A DNA stretch of 64,000 nt, taken from NCBI RefSeq assembly GCF_041260155.1, contig NC_091930.1, forward strand, positions 38,654,937 through 38,718,936, in the 5' to 3' direction. The DNA comes from Ptychodera flava. Taxonomy: Eukaryota; Hemichordata; Enteropneusta; Ptychoderidae. Shown in pieces: positions 1 to 32,190 of the stretch; the first letter of the stretch is position 1; the number at the start of each line of letters is the position of its first letter. The notes beneath the pieces are model-generated. The model searched no databases. It saw only the letters and a list, made by a program, of their open reading frames with translations, and was not told where the DNA came from. The translations under genes and the position numbers were made by a program.

Positions 1-281
1 TTTAAAATTGTCCTTTTTCATTCTCCATTCTCTCTGAGTAAATGTATACATTTTCAGTTAAATGGTTCTAATATATATGACATGTGATAAATTACTGTGT
101 AAAGCTATATATACATGCATGCATACACAGGACATATAGCTAATTCGTTTCTCTTAGCATTAATTCAGCAATTAGCATGTTCAAATAAGACATTGTAAGC
201 GTAACAAGTCAGCACAATGAGACGTTTTAAGTCCAGTAAGTCCGCACCATGTTCCAAAATATCTCGCACTTATCTTCACAG

Positions 282-2791
<2,510 letters not shown>

Positions 2792-3059
2792 TTACAATTT
2801 TCGCAAACGAGAATGCCACTCTTTCAAGGGAAATAAGGTTCTTTGATCGATATCCGAATTTTATATATATTTCTTATTTCTTCAACACTTTTTTGCATAT
2901 ATTTACAAGGCAAACATCGCAAAGGCCATCCCTGTGGTTTGTTTTGAACCGGCAACTTGGAAGTAGTCCAAACAGTATAACCTGAACGCCCAATCCTCGT
3001 AACTTTGCAAATGATGCGTTCTTAGCATTTAGAGAGATATGTGTGGTGTTGCTTTTTTA

Positions 3060-5195
3060 TATATTGGTATTTTATTTCAAATGCTTTGGCCTCAGCCCAT
3101 CGCAAAATATGTATACACCTGAACAGAGAGATGGGAAAAAAGTGAACAATTCCTAATGTCGATCAGTCGTAAGAAGAAACTCTTCTTGCACTTTAAAAGA
3201 TCTATGCACATATAGAGACAATTTGTACTGAACAGAATGATTTTTGAAGATAACAAAGCAATAAATTTATCGTGAGTGGGATACAGTCGAAATTTTTCTG
3301 GTATCAATTCTATTCTGTGTTGCTGATACAAAGGGCAGAACAATACAAAATGACACTCATCCTCCAAAATTTCGATACATTTACTCTTACAGAAAGTACA
3401 GAATCTTTGCACAACTGGAACGACTGGTTTACTGTGACGACCTGTTTTGATTGCTAAATTATGGTTTGATGTACGAAGTTTTGCCAAGTCAGATTTAAAT
3501 TTCATAATAGTAATTGAAGATAAATACATTTCAGGTTCTAGTTAAGATTTGAATAATCTTTACATTTAATTTTACACATTTTCTTAAATTGATTTCTACA
3601 ATGTATATAATTTTGCAGATCATCCACACTGTTTGAAGCTCGGAATTTATTGAGATACTCAAATTTTCTTTTCCCACAGTTAAAACATTCATCGTCCCAC
3701 CAGGATTTTGTGGTGTCTCTATAGGACGTACTGTCTAATTTTGCGCAACAAATTTCATTTTTTAACTGCTCTTCGAAGGACATTACTCAAAATTTCTACC
3801 GCATTGTTGATGTCATTGAGTTGAACTGAGTACAAAAAAATCACCAACTCCTTTCTGTGAGACACCATCATGTAAGTAGCCAGTAAATTCAGGCAGAAGA
3901 TTCTGCTTCCATGTATACTTTTCCCATGTGTTTTGATCAATTGAGTCAACTCTTTCCATATTACCATTTACAATATCACCTTTTACACAATGTACAGTCA
4001 ATCGGAAAATGATCTGACAAATCATTGGAGCCCACAGTAAAATCACTTATGTATTCAAATAATGAAGTGCTAACTATTATACAATCAACTACACTTGCCC
4101 CGTTATTTGTGCAACAGGTGAAATTACCATCACTGTCACTTTGGAAACGTCCATTTAGAAAATGTAAGTACGAACGGCAACAAAAATCAATTAAAGTACG
4201 ACCTTAATTAATTATTTACAGTACTATCTCGAGAATTTCTGTTCATACAAAAATCGTCAATCTCATAATCCAGATGATGTATTTCAATAGACCAATCACA
4301 TAAGTTACCCGTTCTAGCGTTAAAATCACTCACTAGTTTGAAATCGGGATTGGGATACCTTGCTTTAAGCTCTGTAATATAATTTTCTAAACGGACAATA
4401 CCATTAGATTGATCATTATAAGTTGATGCGCCCTCGGGGGGTACATATATACTTCCCAAAATGATGTCATTTGGTGTATGAAATGCTTCTTTTCTGATTT
4501 GAAGAAATACTGCATCATCAAAATCACCATGAACTCTTGTAATATAATTGTTTAGATTATATGACAAAAAAACGCAAATTCCACCAGAGTACCTACCACT
4601 TTTACGGACTCTTTTTTCTAAAATTGGAGTAAGGTTTATAAGTGGGTTCAAGCCAATTTGTGAAATCACCAGTTGTCTTAGCCCATGTTTCGCAAATACT
4701 GACAATAGAAAATGAGGAAAATGACGCTTCAATAAGCAATTTTGAATGTGCGACTTTAAACCTCTGGCGTTTTATGTTACTTTAGTATTGGACACATTTT
4801 GGTTAATACTGATACCTGGATTATCTCTCTGAATATTATACAGATGCCGGGCCTGGCCACACCTCTATATGCCCACCAAGTTGTTAGTTTCAGCATTGTA
4901 TTTGTACGTGTTGCCGTCAATAACTAGTTTATCATAACTTAAATATGATAGTTTTTCTTCTTTTCGCGCTTTCATCATGAACGGAATCAAGTTCTTTCTT
5001 GTGCGTCGCACTGTACGCGGAAAGTCTTCCGTGGTGTTGTTTTGACTACGTCTGACCTCCTTCCTTACAATGTTTCAACTTTCGCATAGTTGATTTGTCC
5101 GAGATCGACTGACAGTACCCCCCTAGATAATAGTTACACCTGAGATTGTTGGCAACTCCTCAATTTAGACAGTATATCTAGTTCCCGTAATTGAA
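3060..5195 (-). mobile_element. Non-LTR retrotransposon (LINE) with the RT region deleted
   Basis: On the minus strand, 4732-4208 encodes an apurinic-type endonuclease domain (RYSGGICVFLS and, later, DFNARTG). Next, 3783-3538 resembles the linker after the endonuclease (KSWWDDEC, NKFRASNS). Then 3529-3092 encodes the C-terminal Cys/His knuckle seen at LINE ends (RFCTFCKSK, EDECHFVLFCPLYQ). The reverse transcriptase that should lie between linker and knuckle is absent, so the copy is internally deleted and dead. Its exact ends are not clear. Sequence at 5040-5195 matches 23155-23290 in reverse and may belong to a separate TIR element that the LINE entered. Confidence 0.75.
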
Positions 5196-5274
5196 GCCAA
5201 CGGTTTAACGCTAACTAATATTACTTAGCTACCACAGTTTACTTGCCATCGCGCGTACCATCGGTATTTTGCGC

Positions 5275-5306
<32 letters not shown>
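5275..5306. repeat. (CA)n microsatellite
   Basis: Sixteen CA dinucleotides in the A-B spacer. The rest of 4800-6740 shows no gene. Confidence 0.95.
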
Positions 5307-5308
<2 letters not shown>

Positions 5309-6136
5309 TTGCCATAACCACATGAGTACTTTAACCCGCACTTGTTTGTAAACAACGCGTATCTCATAAGCAAACCGGAAATTATCGTCTACAAGCTGCA
5401 CTTCTTCACAAGGGAAATATCCATATGTTCGGCATGAGTAATTTCTCAGACAATGGACATAACGAAGCTTACTGTATATTTTTTACCAAAGAGAGAAAAT
5501 AATAGTTCTTAAAGTTTTGATATATTTTAAACAAATGTTTTCTTTATTGCTCATATATCTATCGTGTAAAGGATTTAGCACAGACCATTTAAATGATGAA
5601 TGAGTAGCTATTTGCTCTGTTCTTTCCATCTTTTATTGCAGCGAAAAGTTTGAAGTGTATCGGGACCTGCTCTGCAAATACACGAACCTTTATAACTTTA
5701 TCCAATCAGAACTAGGGGAGTGGCATAAGTAGCCAATGAGAAGTCAATGGCATCATCGTACATCAAAGCTAATTTCAAAAGTAGGAACTTGACAGATATT
5801 ATTTTACCTAACTTCAGAAGTCGAAACACCTCGTCCCGGGTATCACTGTGTTTGTGTCTCCGTTTCAACAACATTGCGAGACACAGCAAGCAAGCAAGAC
5901 GAGATCGGGGTATTTGCTCTAGGGCTTGTGGTGTATTCTGCTGTCGTGAGATTCGCTAGGCGCCCGATCAGAGACGACTGCAGACAACCGCAAGCACTGA
6001 TATGATTCAGTTTGATAAATGACAAATCATTTATAACAGTACTCTGTACAAATAAAGCCTTATAAATAGACAACCATAAAAATAAATAACATTTTTTTCA
6101 TGACTTGCTTTGATGAAAGTCTAAATGACATATCAC

Positions 6137-6270
6137 TATGTATGTATGTATGTATGTATGTATGTATGTATGTATGTATGTATGTATGTATGTATGTATG
6201 TATGTATGTATGTATGTATGTATGTATGTATGTATGTGGAGGGAGGTAGGTAGGTAGGTAGGTAGGTAGC
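6137..6270. repeat. (TATG)n followed by (GGTA)n microsatellite
   Basis: About 100 bases of TATG tetranucleotides, then a short GTAG/GGTA run. This lies about 550 bases upstream of the gene B start codon. Confidence 0.95.
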
Positions 6271-6794
6271 AAGTTATTTGGTAGCATGGAGATGGATGGA
6301 TTGAGGGACAGAGGGATTGATCGATGGATGTATGCATTATAGTATGTATTCATGGATTCATGCATATATGTATGTATTTGCAAATGTGTTGGTGACTAGG
6401 TAGGTATGTAGGTATAAGGCGGAGAGCGGCAGTTAATGCAGAAAACCGTCAAAGTGGTAAAAGCGCCATTACTTGCGAGGTACGAAGTGATACTTTGTGA
6501 GGGCGCACTAATTTTGAACGTTGACGACATAACCCTAAAAGACCCTGAAACCATCCAGTCCCCATAAGGTCAATAGAGTGAATGTTGCTCGACAGGGGGC
6601 AGATTCACAATCGAGGTCGCGTCACGTCTAAACTGTCGGGCTGGCGTTATCATTGTTGTCAAATGGGTTTGAGTTTACACTAGGTAACTAGGAAAGGCCT
6701 GCAAAACGTCATCGTTCTTCGCCCTGTCTGTGGTTTTCATCGGGTGAACAAAGAAAGCAAACTACAAATAAGTGGTAAAGGTCACGCCTGTGTG

Positions 6795-24529
<17,735 letters not shown>

Positions 24530-25339
24530 ACATGCATCTGACACTGGACTCGCAGAAGGATTGGCAGTCACTTTTCAAACGCACTAAATGAAGGCTAACA
24601 CTCTTTTACACCTTTATATCTCACACATCATGCTGCACGGGACCGAAGCCTGCATGGACTACTTTGTGATGGAAACAGGCTGTACATTAAAAATGTGGAT
24701 TGTGACTCATCACACTGGGACAGAGAAAGTTGCAGTTGGATATTTTACGAATTCAAAACTCAGGAGTGACTCCTCATTCTTCGCAGGAAGTGGCCATAGG
24801 GGTATATTTTTTAGGTCCCAATTTAAATTTGATGAAAGTAGTTCGGGTCAAGTTGCGGTCAAATTGGGGCACGAAATGTTCTACATGATGCAAGTATAAA
24901 AAAGCAGAATTCAATTGTACTTGGTGAAAGAGGTATTTAATGCTTCAACATCAGTGATTACTTTTTTTCTGTTTAGATAGTTAAATGAAAATTCAATTAA
25001 TATTTCAAAACTAAGGGAGTGTTCAGTTATTATGGCCGGGGGTGTGCCGGCATATTCTTCCTGCGCATCAGTCAAAATAAGGGAACGCCACCTATTACAC
25101 CAAAAATTGATGACCCCCTTTTTAAGATGACAAAAACTTCATGATCCCCCCTCCACATTAATTAAGTAAAGCTGCACACACAAACAATTCTGGAGGGGGC
25201 GATAGAATAAAAAAAAATTCTCCGATTTTTTCAAATGAACCCCTTACAAACTCACAAGGTGTTAATGTTCAAATTTCCCCTTCTGACTTGCTATAATTTT
25301 GAAATTTCCCCTCAGAGGGAATGGACAGAAATTACAGGT

Positions 25340-26530
25340 TGATCGCAATATTTTTGTGCAAGCGTGTGTGTACAAAATTTTGATATTTGGATTTAATTGA
25401 TAATCAGCTGTTGATAATGTTGATTTCACTATACATTGTGGTCTATGAGAAAACTATGTAAAACGTTTTCAATATATAAGTATATCTATGCATTTATATA
25501 TATTTGATAATTGACATGAACGTACATAATTGGAATAGGGTTGTTACAACTGGTTTGACTTTAAACTTTCACCAAAAATGTTTATCCACTATACATGGGA
25601 GTCTATGATAAAATTGTTATACAATTGTTAAACTTGTTTTACTTGTGCATATACAGACGTTGGATAATCAACGTTATTGTACTTCATTAGAAAATGATGC
25701 TTAAAGATGCGTATTAAGAGTACAAGAAATCTGATTTTGGAATGTCACTGAAAATGGTCATCCACTGTACATGGTAGTCTAAGAGGAAACTGTAAATAAT
25801 GTTTTCCTTATACAAAACAAGCTAAATCTGTGTATTTATAGTCCTTTGATGATGTATCTTAATGTACTTTATTAGACTAGGGTGGTAACAAATGGGCATG
25901 TGCACCAGAAATTGGATTTTGGAATTTTACCGAAATGTAGATTCACTGTACACGGGAGTCTATGAGGAAACTGTGAATAATTTTTTCCAATACAAAAGTA
26001 GTTAAATCTGTGTATTTATGTACTCTTGATTATTCATATTAATGTAGTTGATTAGACTAGGGTGGTTACAAATGCATATGTGTGTAAGAAATCGGGTTTT
26101 AGAATTTCACCGAAATATTGATTCACTATGCATGGTTGTCTATGAGGAAACTATGAATAATTTTTCTCCAATACAAAATCTGTGTATCTCTAGATGTTTG
26201 ATAATTCATTTCTAACTACTTAGTTAGACTAGGATGGTTAAAAGTTGATATGTGTGTGCAAGAAATTGGATTTTAGAATTTCATCAAAATGTTGATTCAC
26301 TATAGATTGGAGTCTATGAGAAAATTTTTTAACGATGCTAAACTAACTTAATCTGTGCTTTTATAGGTGTTTGACAATTAATACAAATGTACTTGCTTCA
26401 AATAGGGTGTTTGAAAGTTCAGATGTGGACAATAATTATGATATTAGAATTTCACTTAAAAGTATAATTTTACTTTTCATGGTACTAGTAGTCTACAGGT
26501 AATTGTTACATATTTTCCATGACAAAACTT
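25340..26530. repeat. Diverged tandem satellite, about 175-bp monomer, about 7 copies
   Basis: A marker like TTCACTATACATGGGAGTCT recurs near 25425, 25585, 25761, 25942, 26122, 26296 and 26470, with spacings of 160-181 bases. Each copy also carries AAATCTGTGTATTTATAG-like and TTAGACTAGGGTGGTTACAA-like segments. No gene is visible from 24530 to 33235. Confidence 0.85.
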
Positions 26531-26889
26531 GCTATATCTCTAATATGTCATTAATATGAATTGTTCATTGCCCTCAGTGAGCTCTATTGACAATAAGACA
26601 AGCTTCAGAGCCGCCAAGCAAGATGTTCATGTGACAGATAATTATACTTTTGTTCAGATTTATAGTGAAATGATTTCAGAGAATGAATCATGTAGCGAAT
26701 GATTTTTATTTCGCAGAATATTTCTGAACACTGAAACTGCTTTCTGACAGGACGGATACTGATGAAAATTAAGCGACTCCCCTGTGAGCTGTTTGAAAAA
26801 TACATGACCCCCCTCTTTGCAGTTTTCATATTTAAGGTGACAATAACACTTTTCTGTTATACCTTTTGTGAGTTTATTCTGATGTTCCT

Positions 26890-27560
26890 CGAGTAAGTTT
26901 ATTTTTTAGTCTTAGTTTTGCAAAAACATCGAAATTAAATGTTTTGCCATTTAGGTAACACAGGGCGGCGGCCATTTTGAACGTTAGATATCGGTAAATG
27001 TTAAATACATGTAATTTGTTTTCTATTACGAAACTCCTACGGTGTCCGTCGGTTTTTAATTTTTAGTTGGTAACAGTGTGATTGAAAGTGTTAAGACGTA
27101 CGTATGACCGTAACGTTGGTGACTCATTCGTGAAAAGGCACATGGATATCTTTGTAATTGAAAATTGGCAAACGTTAAGAGATTTTCAATTAAAAATGTC
27201 ACTATTACCACTTAGTTTCAATTGAAGATGTACATGGCAACCCAAAAGTGCGTTGTCGATTTGACATGGTAACCATAACAACACTTCAAGACGTTTTCAA
27301 TATCGTTGATGAATTTTGAAGCCAAAACTTTACATCAAATGTGGCTATTTGCCAAAGAGAAAAAATGTTACAACGTAAACTTTTCGACCATAATGCGCTT
27401 GTTATTATATGCAAAGGCAATTTTGACATGCAAATAATGCATACATTTTCCAACAACGGACGCTAGCACCTGATAAAAAGTTTTAACCCTTTTTATGATA
27501 GCAAGGCTTGCAGATTAGTACTCGTACATTTGAGAAACATTTCCCAATATTAGAGTAATA
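26890..27560 (+). repeat. Dispersed repeat, copy 1 (uninterrupted)
   Basis: Shares an ordered set of segments with copy 2, including GCCATTTTGAA, GACC-TAACGTTGGTGA, TACATGGCAACC, GTCGATTTGAC, CGTTGATGAATTTT, CAAATGTGGCTATT and GATAAAAAGTTTT. It resembles a longer relative of the MITE family. Confidence 0.65.
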
Positions 27561-28506
27561 ATAACGTACATTCTCATATGCGGTGTGTGCAATGTCGTGT
27601 AAATATTTGATCTGTCCTCAATTTATCTCGCTATTCATGTTTGCAAAAAAAAACAAAAACAGAATACATTGTTTTGTGTGAAGTTAATAAAAAATTGAAC
27701 AATTTCTTATCTGCAAAGATAAATAGTTATTCGTGTTGAGATTGCGCGCCTTGATGAAAATTTTAGCGATGTTTCAAAACTAACTAAACTTGAAGCGATC
27801 ACCAGTTCTATGCACAACAAATGTATCGTTCTTGTTTGATAAAAGGAACTACCCTAAATAGGAAACCATTTGAGCTACCTGATCAGAATGAAAAATGATG
27901 GGGTTTCCTCAAATTATCAAGTTTAATGAATCACTAAACTTCCTGCTTCTCAGCTGTCGCTTGTTGGAGTAGAACTTCCCTCACGGACAGAAATTCGGAC
28001 TTTAAAATGTTTAAATTGAGACTGTCCTTGTATACCATTGTGGGGCATAATTTGAAGCTCCCAGAGTAAGTTAACTTCTCTCTTCTAGTTTTTGCAAAAC
28101 TCGACATTTCATGTTTTGCCATAGTACTGGTAGTGTACAGAAGGGTGGTGGCCATTTTGAATTTTAAATATCTGTACAAATACATGTTAAAATACAATGT
28201 AATTTTTCTTGGGGAAAACTCATAAGGTATTCCTTGCTTTTATTTTTGATTTGGTAAGAGTGTGATTGAAAGTTTGCAGTTAAGAGGCATGTATGACCTT
28301 AACGTTGGTGATCCATTCGTGGAAAAGCAAATAGATATCTTCGTAATTAAAAGAACACCACAAGTTAAGAGATCTTCCTATAAAATGTTTATATTGTCAT
28401 TCAGTTGACAATTAAGGTTATACATGGCAACCGGACAGTGCGTCGTCGATTTGACGTAGTACCATAACGATATACCACATTATTCATCTCAATATTCATC
28501 AACATA

Positions 28507-29060
28507 TATTGAAAACGTTCTACTCTAGTCACATTGAAAGTGTAATTACCTTCTCATATTTGAGCTGGTGTGGAGGTCTGACCGTTTCGAACTTGAACAA
28601 ACTACATACAATTGTTAACACCTGTTCCAAAATCTATGGCCGTGAATGTAAGATCATGAAATCACTGAATGAGAACAGAGCTTTTGGCAAAGCTGTTAAA
28701 ATCATCGGGGATCCTTCCCATTCATTGGCTCAGCTTTTTGAGGAGCTCCCGTCAGGTCGTAGGTATAAAACTCTAAACACGTCATGCTCGACTAAGTTAT
28801 GTACCCTTTGCCCTCCAACTTCTCAATCAGAGAATGTCTTAAATCCACTCTCTGTTCAACACTTTTTGTAATTAGTTTTTTTTACGTAACTTCTATGTGT
28901 ATTATCCTTTTTATCACCGTTGTATTTTTAATGTTGGTTTGTCTGTGCCTACGGCGCGCCAAATGTTTCAAAAATATTTATCATCATAGAGTAAAAATAA
29001 ACTGTCAATTTTTCTTTCTAAATAAAGTCTTAAACGTGTATGAATAATAAAGAAAAAATT
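28507..29060 (+). pseudogene. LINE reverse-transcriptase C-terminal fragment and 3' UTR
   Basis: 28509-28870 encodes the conserved C-terminal end of a non-LTR retrotransposon ORF2 (IESVITFSYLSWCGGL, NKLHTIVNTCSKIYG, DPSHSLAQLFEELPSGRRY). It is followed by a short 3' UTR that includes GGCGCGCCAAATG. 5'-truncated, no RT core. Confidence 0.8.
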
Positions 29061-29395
29061 GTTTCGTCCATATCATTTTATTTTATTAATGTACTTTTTC
29101 ACAAAAATAACATTCATTTGAAAATATGTGTCAATAAATATTTGAATGTGTCTGTACAGATAAAGATGACGTGAAACCGTCGTTTTCGATTGAAGTAAAA
29201 ATTAGATGGAATTACGGAAGAAAATAAACGAGAAAAGTATTATTGCAAAAAAGGGGAGAATGTTATGTAATACTTAATTGTAAAATACCCTTTAAACCGT
29301 AATGAGAAGATAAACTGTTTGCAAAAATGTGAAAATACCACAATCCCATACTTATTGACGTACATACACGTGTATTTGATATAAAGGTGCAATGA

Positions 29396-29764
29396 ATGCT
29401 GATTATAAAGGAAAAAAGTAAAAAAAAAATCAAGCACACACAAAAAAATATTGAAATGCTTAAAAACAAAACCAAAAATAGTACTTTCACTACTACAAAA
29501 AAACAAAGCGAACCACCATCAGGTCTGACTAAAAAAAGAAAGAAAATCACAACTGAAAAGTCGACCGAGATCGCGCTGGCGCTGAGGCTGAAAAGAAACC
29601 AAAACGAGGTCAGCTTGAAAAAAGCCAAAACGAGGTTAAAAAAAAAAAAACAAAACGAAAACGAGGTTACCAAAAAAAAAAAAACCAGTAGAAAAAAAGA
29701 GGCCCGTTCGAGAAAAGAATTTAGAGTGGGACACCCCGCAGAAAAAGCCAAACATGTAAATTGA
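29396..29764 (+). repeat. A-rich low-complexity tract
   Basis: Repeated AAAAAA-AACGAGGT units give a long Lys-rich frame with no protein-like features. Its T-rich counterpart lies at 31310-31510. Confidence 0.75.
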
Positions 29765-30180
29765 ATAATTCTCAATCTGATTGTTAGAGTTTAGTGCCAG
29801 AGGGTTTTGGATCATCACACTCGGATGTTGGACAAGATATTTTGGGTACTTCAGCGATGACTCTCAGCTTCTAGTCTTCAATGTCATCTCATGGACGTCC
29901 AGTTACCGCACGTCCCATTCTATATTAAACAGTTACAAGTGGACAAAACATTCGTGGTGGTTCGTCGGCTGCCAGCGGTCCCCTCGCTCATGGCGTGCCT
30001 CAATGTACCCCTTTGAGATGGTAAGCTAGCGGCCGGCGGTCCCGTCGCTAGTACAGTACACGCCGCGCTGGCGACCAGCGATCCCTCACTGTACAGTGTA
30101 GGGCCGCCTCTCCCAAACCATAGACAGTCTGTGCCAAAGCCATGGAGTCCTACCCCAATAAAACGATGGCTAGCCGCCAG

Positions 30181-30294
30181 CCCACGGTTACGTGTGTGAT
30201 TCGATACATAGCGGCCGCCCGTGTGGGTATGCATAGTTGCATAGTAAAATTGCACGCGGCGGCCGCTATGTATCGAACCACGTGTAACCGTGGG
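30181..30294. repeat. Inverted repeat with about 37-bp arms
   Basis: Left arm begins CCCACGGTTACGTG and ends TCGATACATAGCGGCCGC. The right arm is its near-perfect reverse complement. The spacer is about 40 bases. Confidence 0.85.
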
Positions 30295-30456
30295 TTTAGC
30301 CTCTAAACGGAGTGTGGCAAAGGAAAAAATACTCAGGCTAAAACACTCCGTTTAGATTCGAGGCAACGTTTTCAGTAGTACATGTAGAACGCGATCGCGC
30401 CCGACTTGACAAACACTGATCAAGCAGCCGCTATTTCTCTGTATAACTGATTAATG

Positions 30457-30542
30457 TAGCTGTGGGTGGCAGGGCTGTGTGCCGGCGTTACACGGCCAGA
30501 CCGTATAACGCCGGTAACTCACCGCCCTGGCACCCAGAGCTA
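30457..30542. repeat. Long imperfect hairpin, 86 bases
   Basis: Paired blocks from outside in: TAGCT, TGGGTG, CAGGGC, GTG, CCGGCGTTA, ACGG, around a 5-base loop CCAGA. Single-base mismatches separate the outer blocks. About 33 pairs. Confidence 0.85.
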
Positions 30543-30635
30543 TGTATAAGCTACTGCACAAATATCGTAGCTCCATATATTGGACTGTGTGGAAATAAAG
30601 CTTTCTGCAGTGGGGATCGACATGTCGTGTATGTG

Positions 30636-30719
30636 CCGGTCTAGCCCTGCGAGTATAATGAGAGTGTCTGGCGTTGCGAAGGCCGGACACTCTCGCCATA
30701 CTCGTTAGGCTTGTGCCGG
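30636..30719. repeat. Long imperfect hairpin, 84 bases
   Basis: Paired blocks from outside in: CCGG, AGCC, CGAGTAT, GAGAGTGTC and GGC, with a loop of about 9 bases. Small internal loops separate the blocks. Confidence 0.83.
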
Positions 30720-32059
30720 TCCTGAGGGATCGCGGTTGCATCATAGTGCGTGACACTGTTTATAGTTGCGTCGCTCGTCTTGTCGAATACGGAAAACGAT
30801 GGACGTTCTCTCAACACGCCGGCCGCTATGTATCGAACCACACGTAACCGTGTAGAAATCATATAACGGCGATGACAGAGCGGCTCGGTGCAAGGCCTGC
30901 ATATGCATGTGAGCCCCCTGCCGTATCGCACCTAAGGCATCCATATGTTCGCAGTGTTGCTATGAAGGGACATGGGTTGTACGTCTCGCTCGTGATCTGA
31001 ACTGTGGACTGTCTCAAATTGGCTCAGTTAACTTGACTCTCTGGAACTATTCACAGTTAACCTGGACGTTCTTTAGGTGATATTGCACTTCACTTCATCA
31101 AGTACGGTTTCAAGTAGCTCTGCTTGGCTGGGCCTAGCCAAACAGAGCTAGGATTCAAGATGTCAAAGTTATCACTGAAATGCTCAATTAATATTTCGTC
31201 AAACATTTGAGTATGTGGTGATCGAATTCCCGGCTGTTGGGTTTTTATCGATCGAAGGAAACGTGAACCATGAGTTTTTTGAATAAATTAATTGTAATCT
31301 CGCGCGTTTGTTTTTTTTTGTGTGTGTGGCGAGTGCTCGGGGTTTTTTTTGTTTTTTTTTTCTTTTTTTTCCGTTTTTTCTTTTTTTTTGCAGTGGCGAG
31401 TGCTCATTTGTTTTTCTTTCCACAGGCCCACGCGTTTTTTTTGTATTTGCTGTGTCCATGGCATTTTTTATTTTTTTATTTTTATTTTATTTTATTTATT
31501 TATTTTTAGTCAATGATGTCCACTTTTGTCTAGAGCCATCACTGCCGAATTTTTTCTGTGATTTTCTCTCTTTACTGTTAAAAGCGGCTGGTGGTTCATA
31601 TTATATTTTTGATTATCTACAATACGTTTTTTATGAGACGTACTGCTTTTTAATTTTCTTAGGTACATAAATAATTTTATGTATGCATGGCTTTTTTGTC
31701 TGATTCTTTTATAATGATTTTCTGTATGTGGTTCACATTTTAATTTTTGTAATTTTTTTCCGAGTGGTACTAGTGGTTTTTTAGTGATTTTCCTGTGATT
31801 TTTGTGTACGTACCACTGTAAACATCTTATACTTTTTTCGTAAAATCAGCACTAATTGCACCTTTTACGCGAACTATTATACGTGTATGTATGTCGATAG
31901 GTATGGATGTATGACTTTTTCAAATCGTTGAAAATTGTTTATTTCCTCATTACGCTTTAAAGAATATTCTCAAGTTAAAATGAAGTATTAAATGACATTT
32001 CTGTCTTTGGTTTTAATTATACTTTTCTTACTTATTTCTTTCCGTAATGACACCTAATT

Positions 32060-32190
32060 TTTATTTCAATCGAGAAAGACAGTTTATTTTTGCACTGAAT
32101 CGATAAATATTTTTGAAACATTTGGCGCGCCGTACTATGCCATTGCCAGACAAGTTTCCCATTTTGTAGGCACAATAAAGTTTAATAATA
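32060..32190 (-). pseudogene. LINE 3' end fragment, minus strand
   Basis: Reverse complement of the 3' end seen at 28945-29060, sharing GGCGCGCCAAATGTTTCAAA and AAAAATAAACTGTC. It ends near a short (ATT)n run at 32190-32205. Confidence 0.65.

Larger units (their letters stand above)
29960..31155. other. GC-rich hairpin island
   Basis: At least four long hairpins: 30181-30294, 30299-30364, 30457-30542 and 30636-30719, plus 31115-31150. Direct repeats of an AGCGGTCCC-(C/G)TCGCT unit occur at 29970-30085. A further copy of the 30258-30294 arm lies at 30820-30854. No credible open frame. Function unknown; described under findings. Confidence 0.7.

Noticed and set aside
5634-5710. Alternative last exon of gene A after the acceptor TTTTATTGCAG
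   Set aside because: The splice acceptor is strong and a short frame follows, but the peptide does not resemble the other tails and it is over 3 kb from exon 7. The exon at 2682 is preferred, with moderate confidence.
24588-24899. A separate small gene after B (103-residue frame)
   Set aside because: No homology, no splice pattern. It lies where the 3' UTR of gene B would be.
29396-29764. A 122-residue Lys-rich frame resembling a nuclear protein
   Set aside because: Low-complexity A-rich DNA; its inverted T-rich partner gives Phe-rich frames. No domain and no start context.
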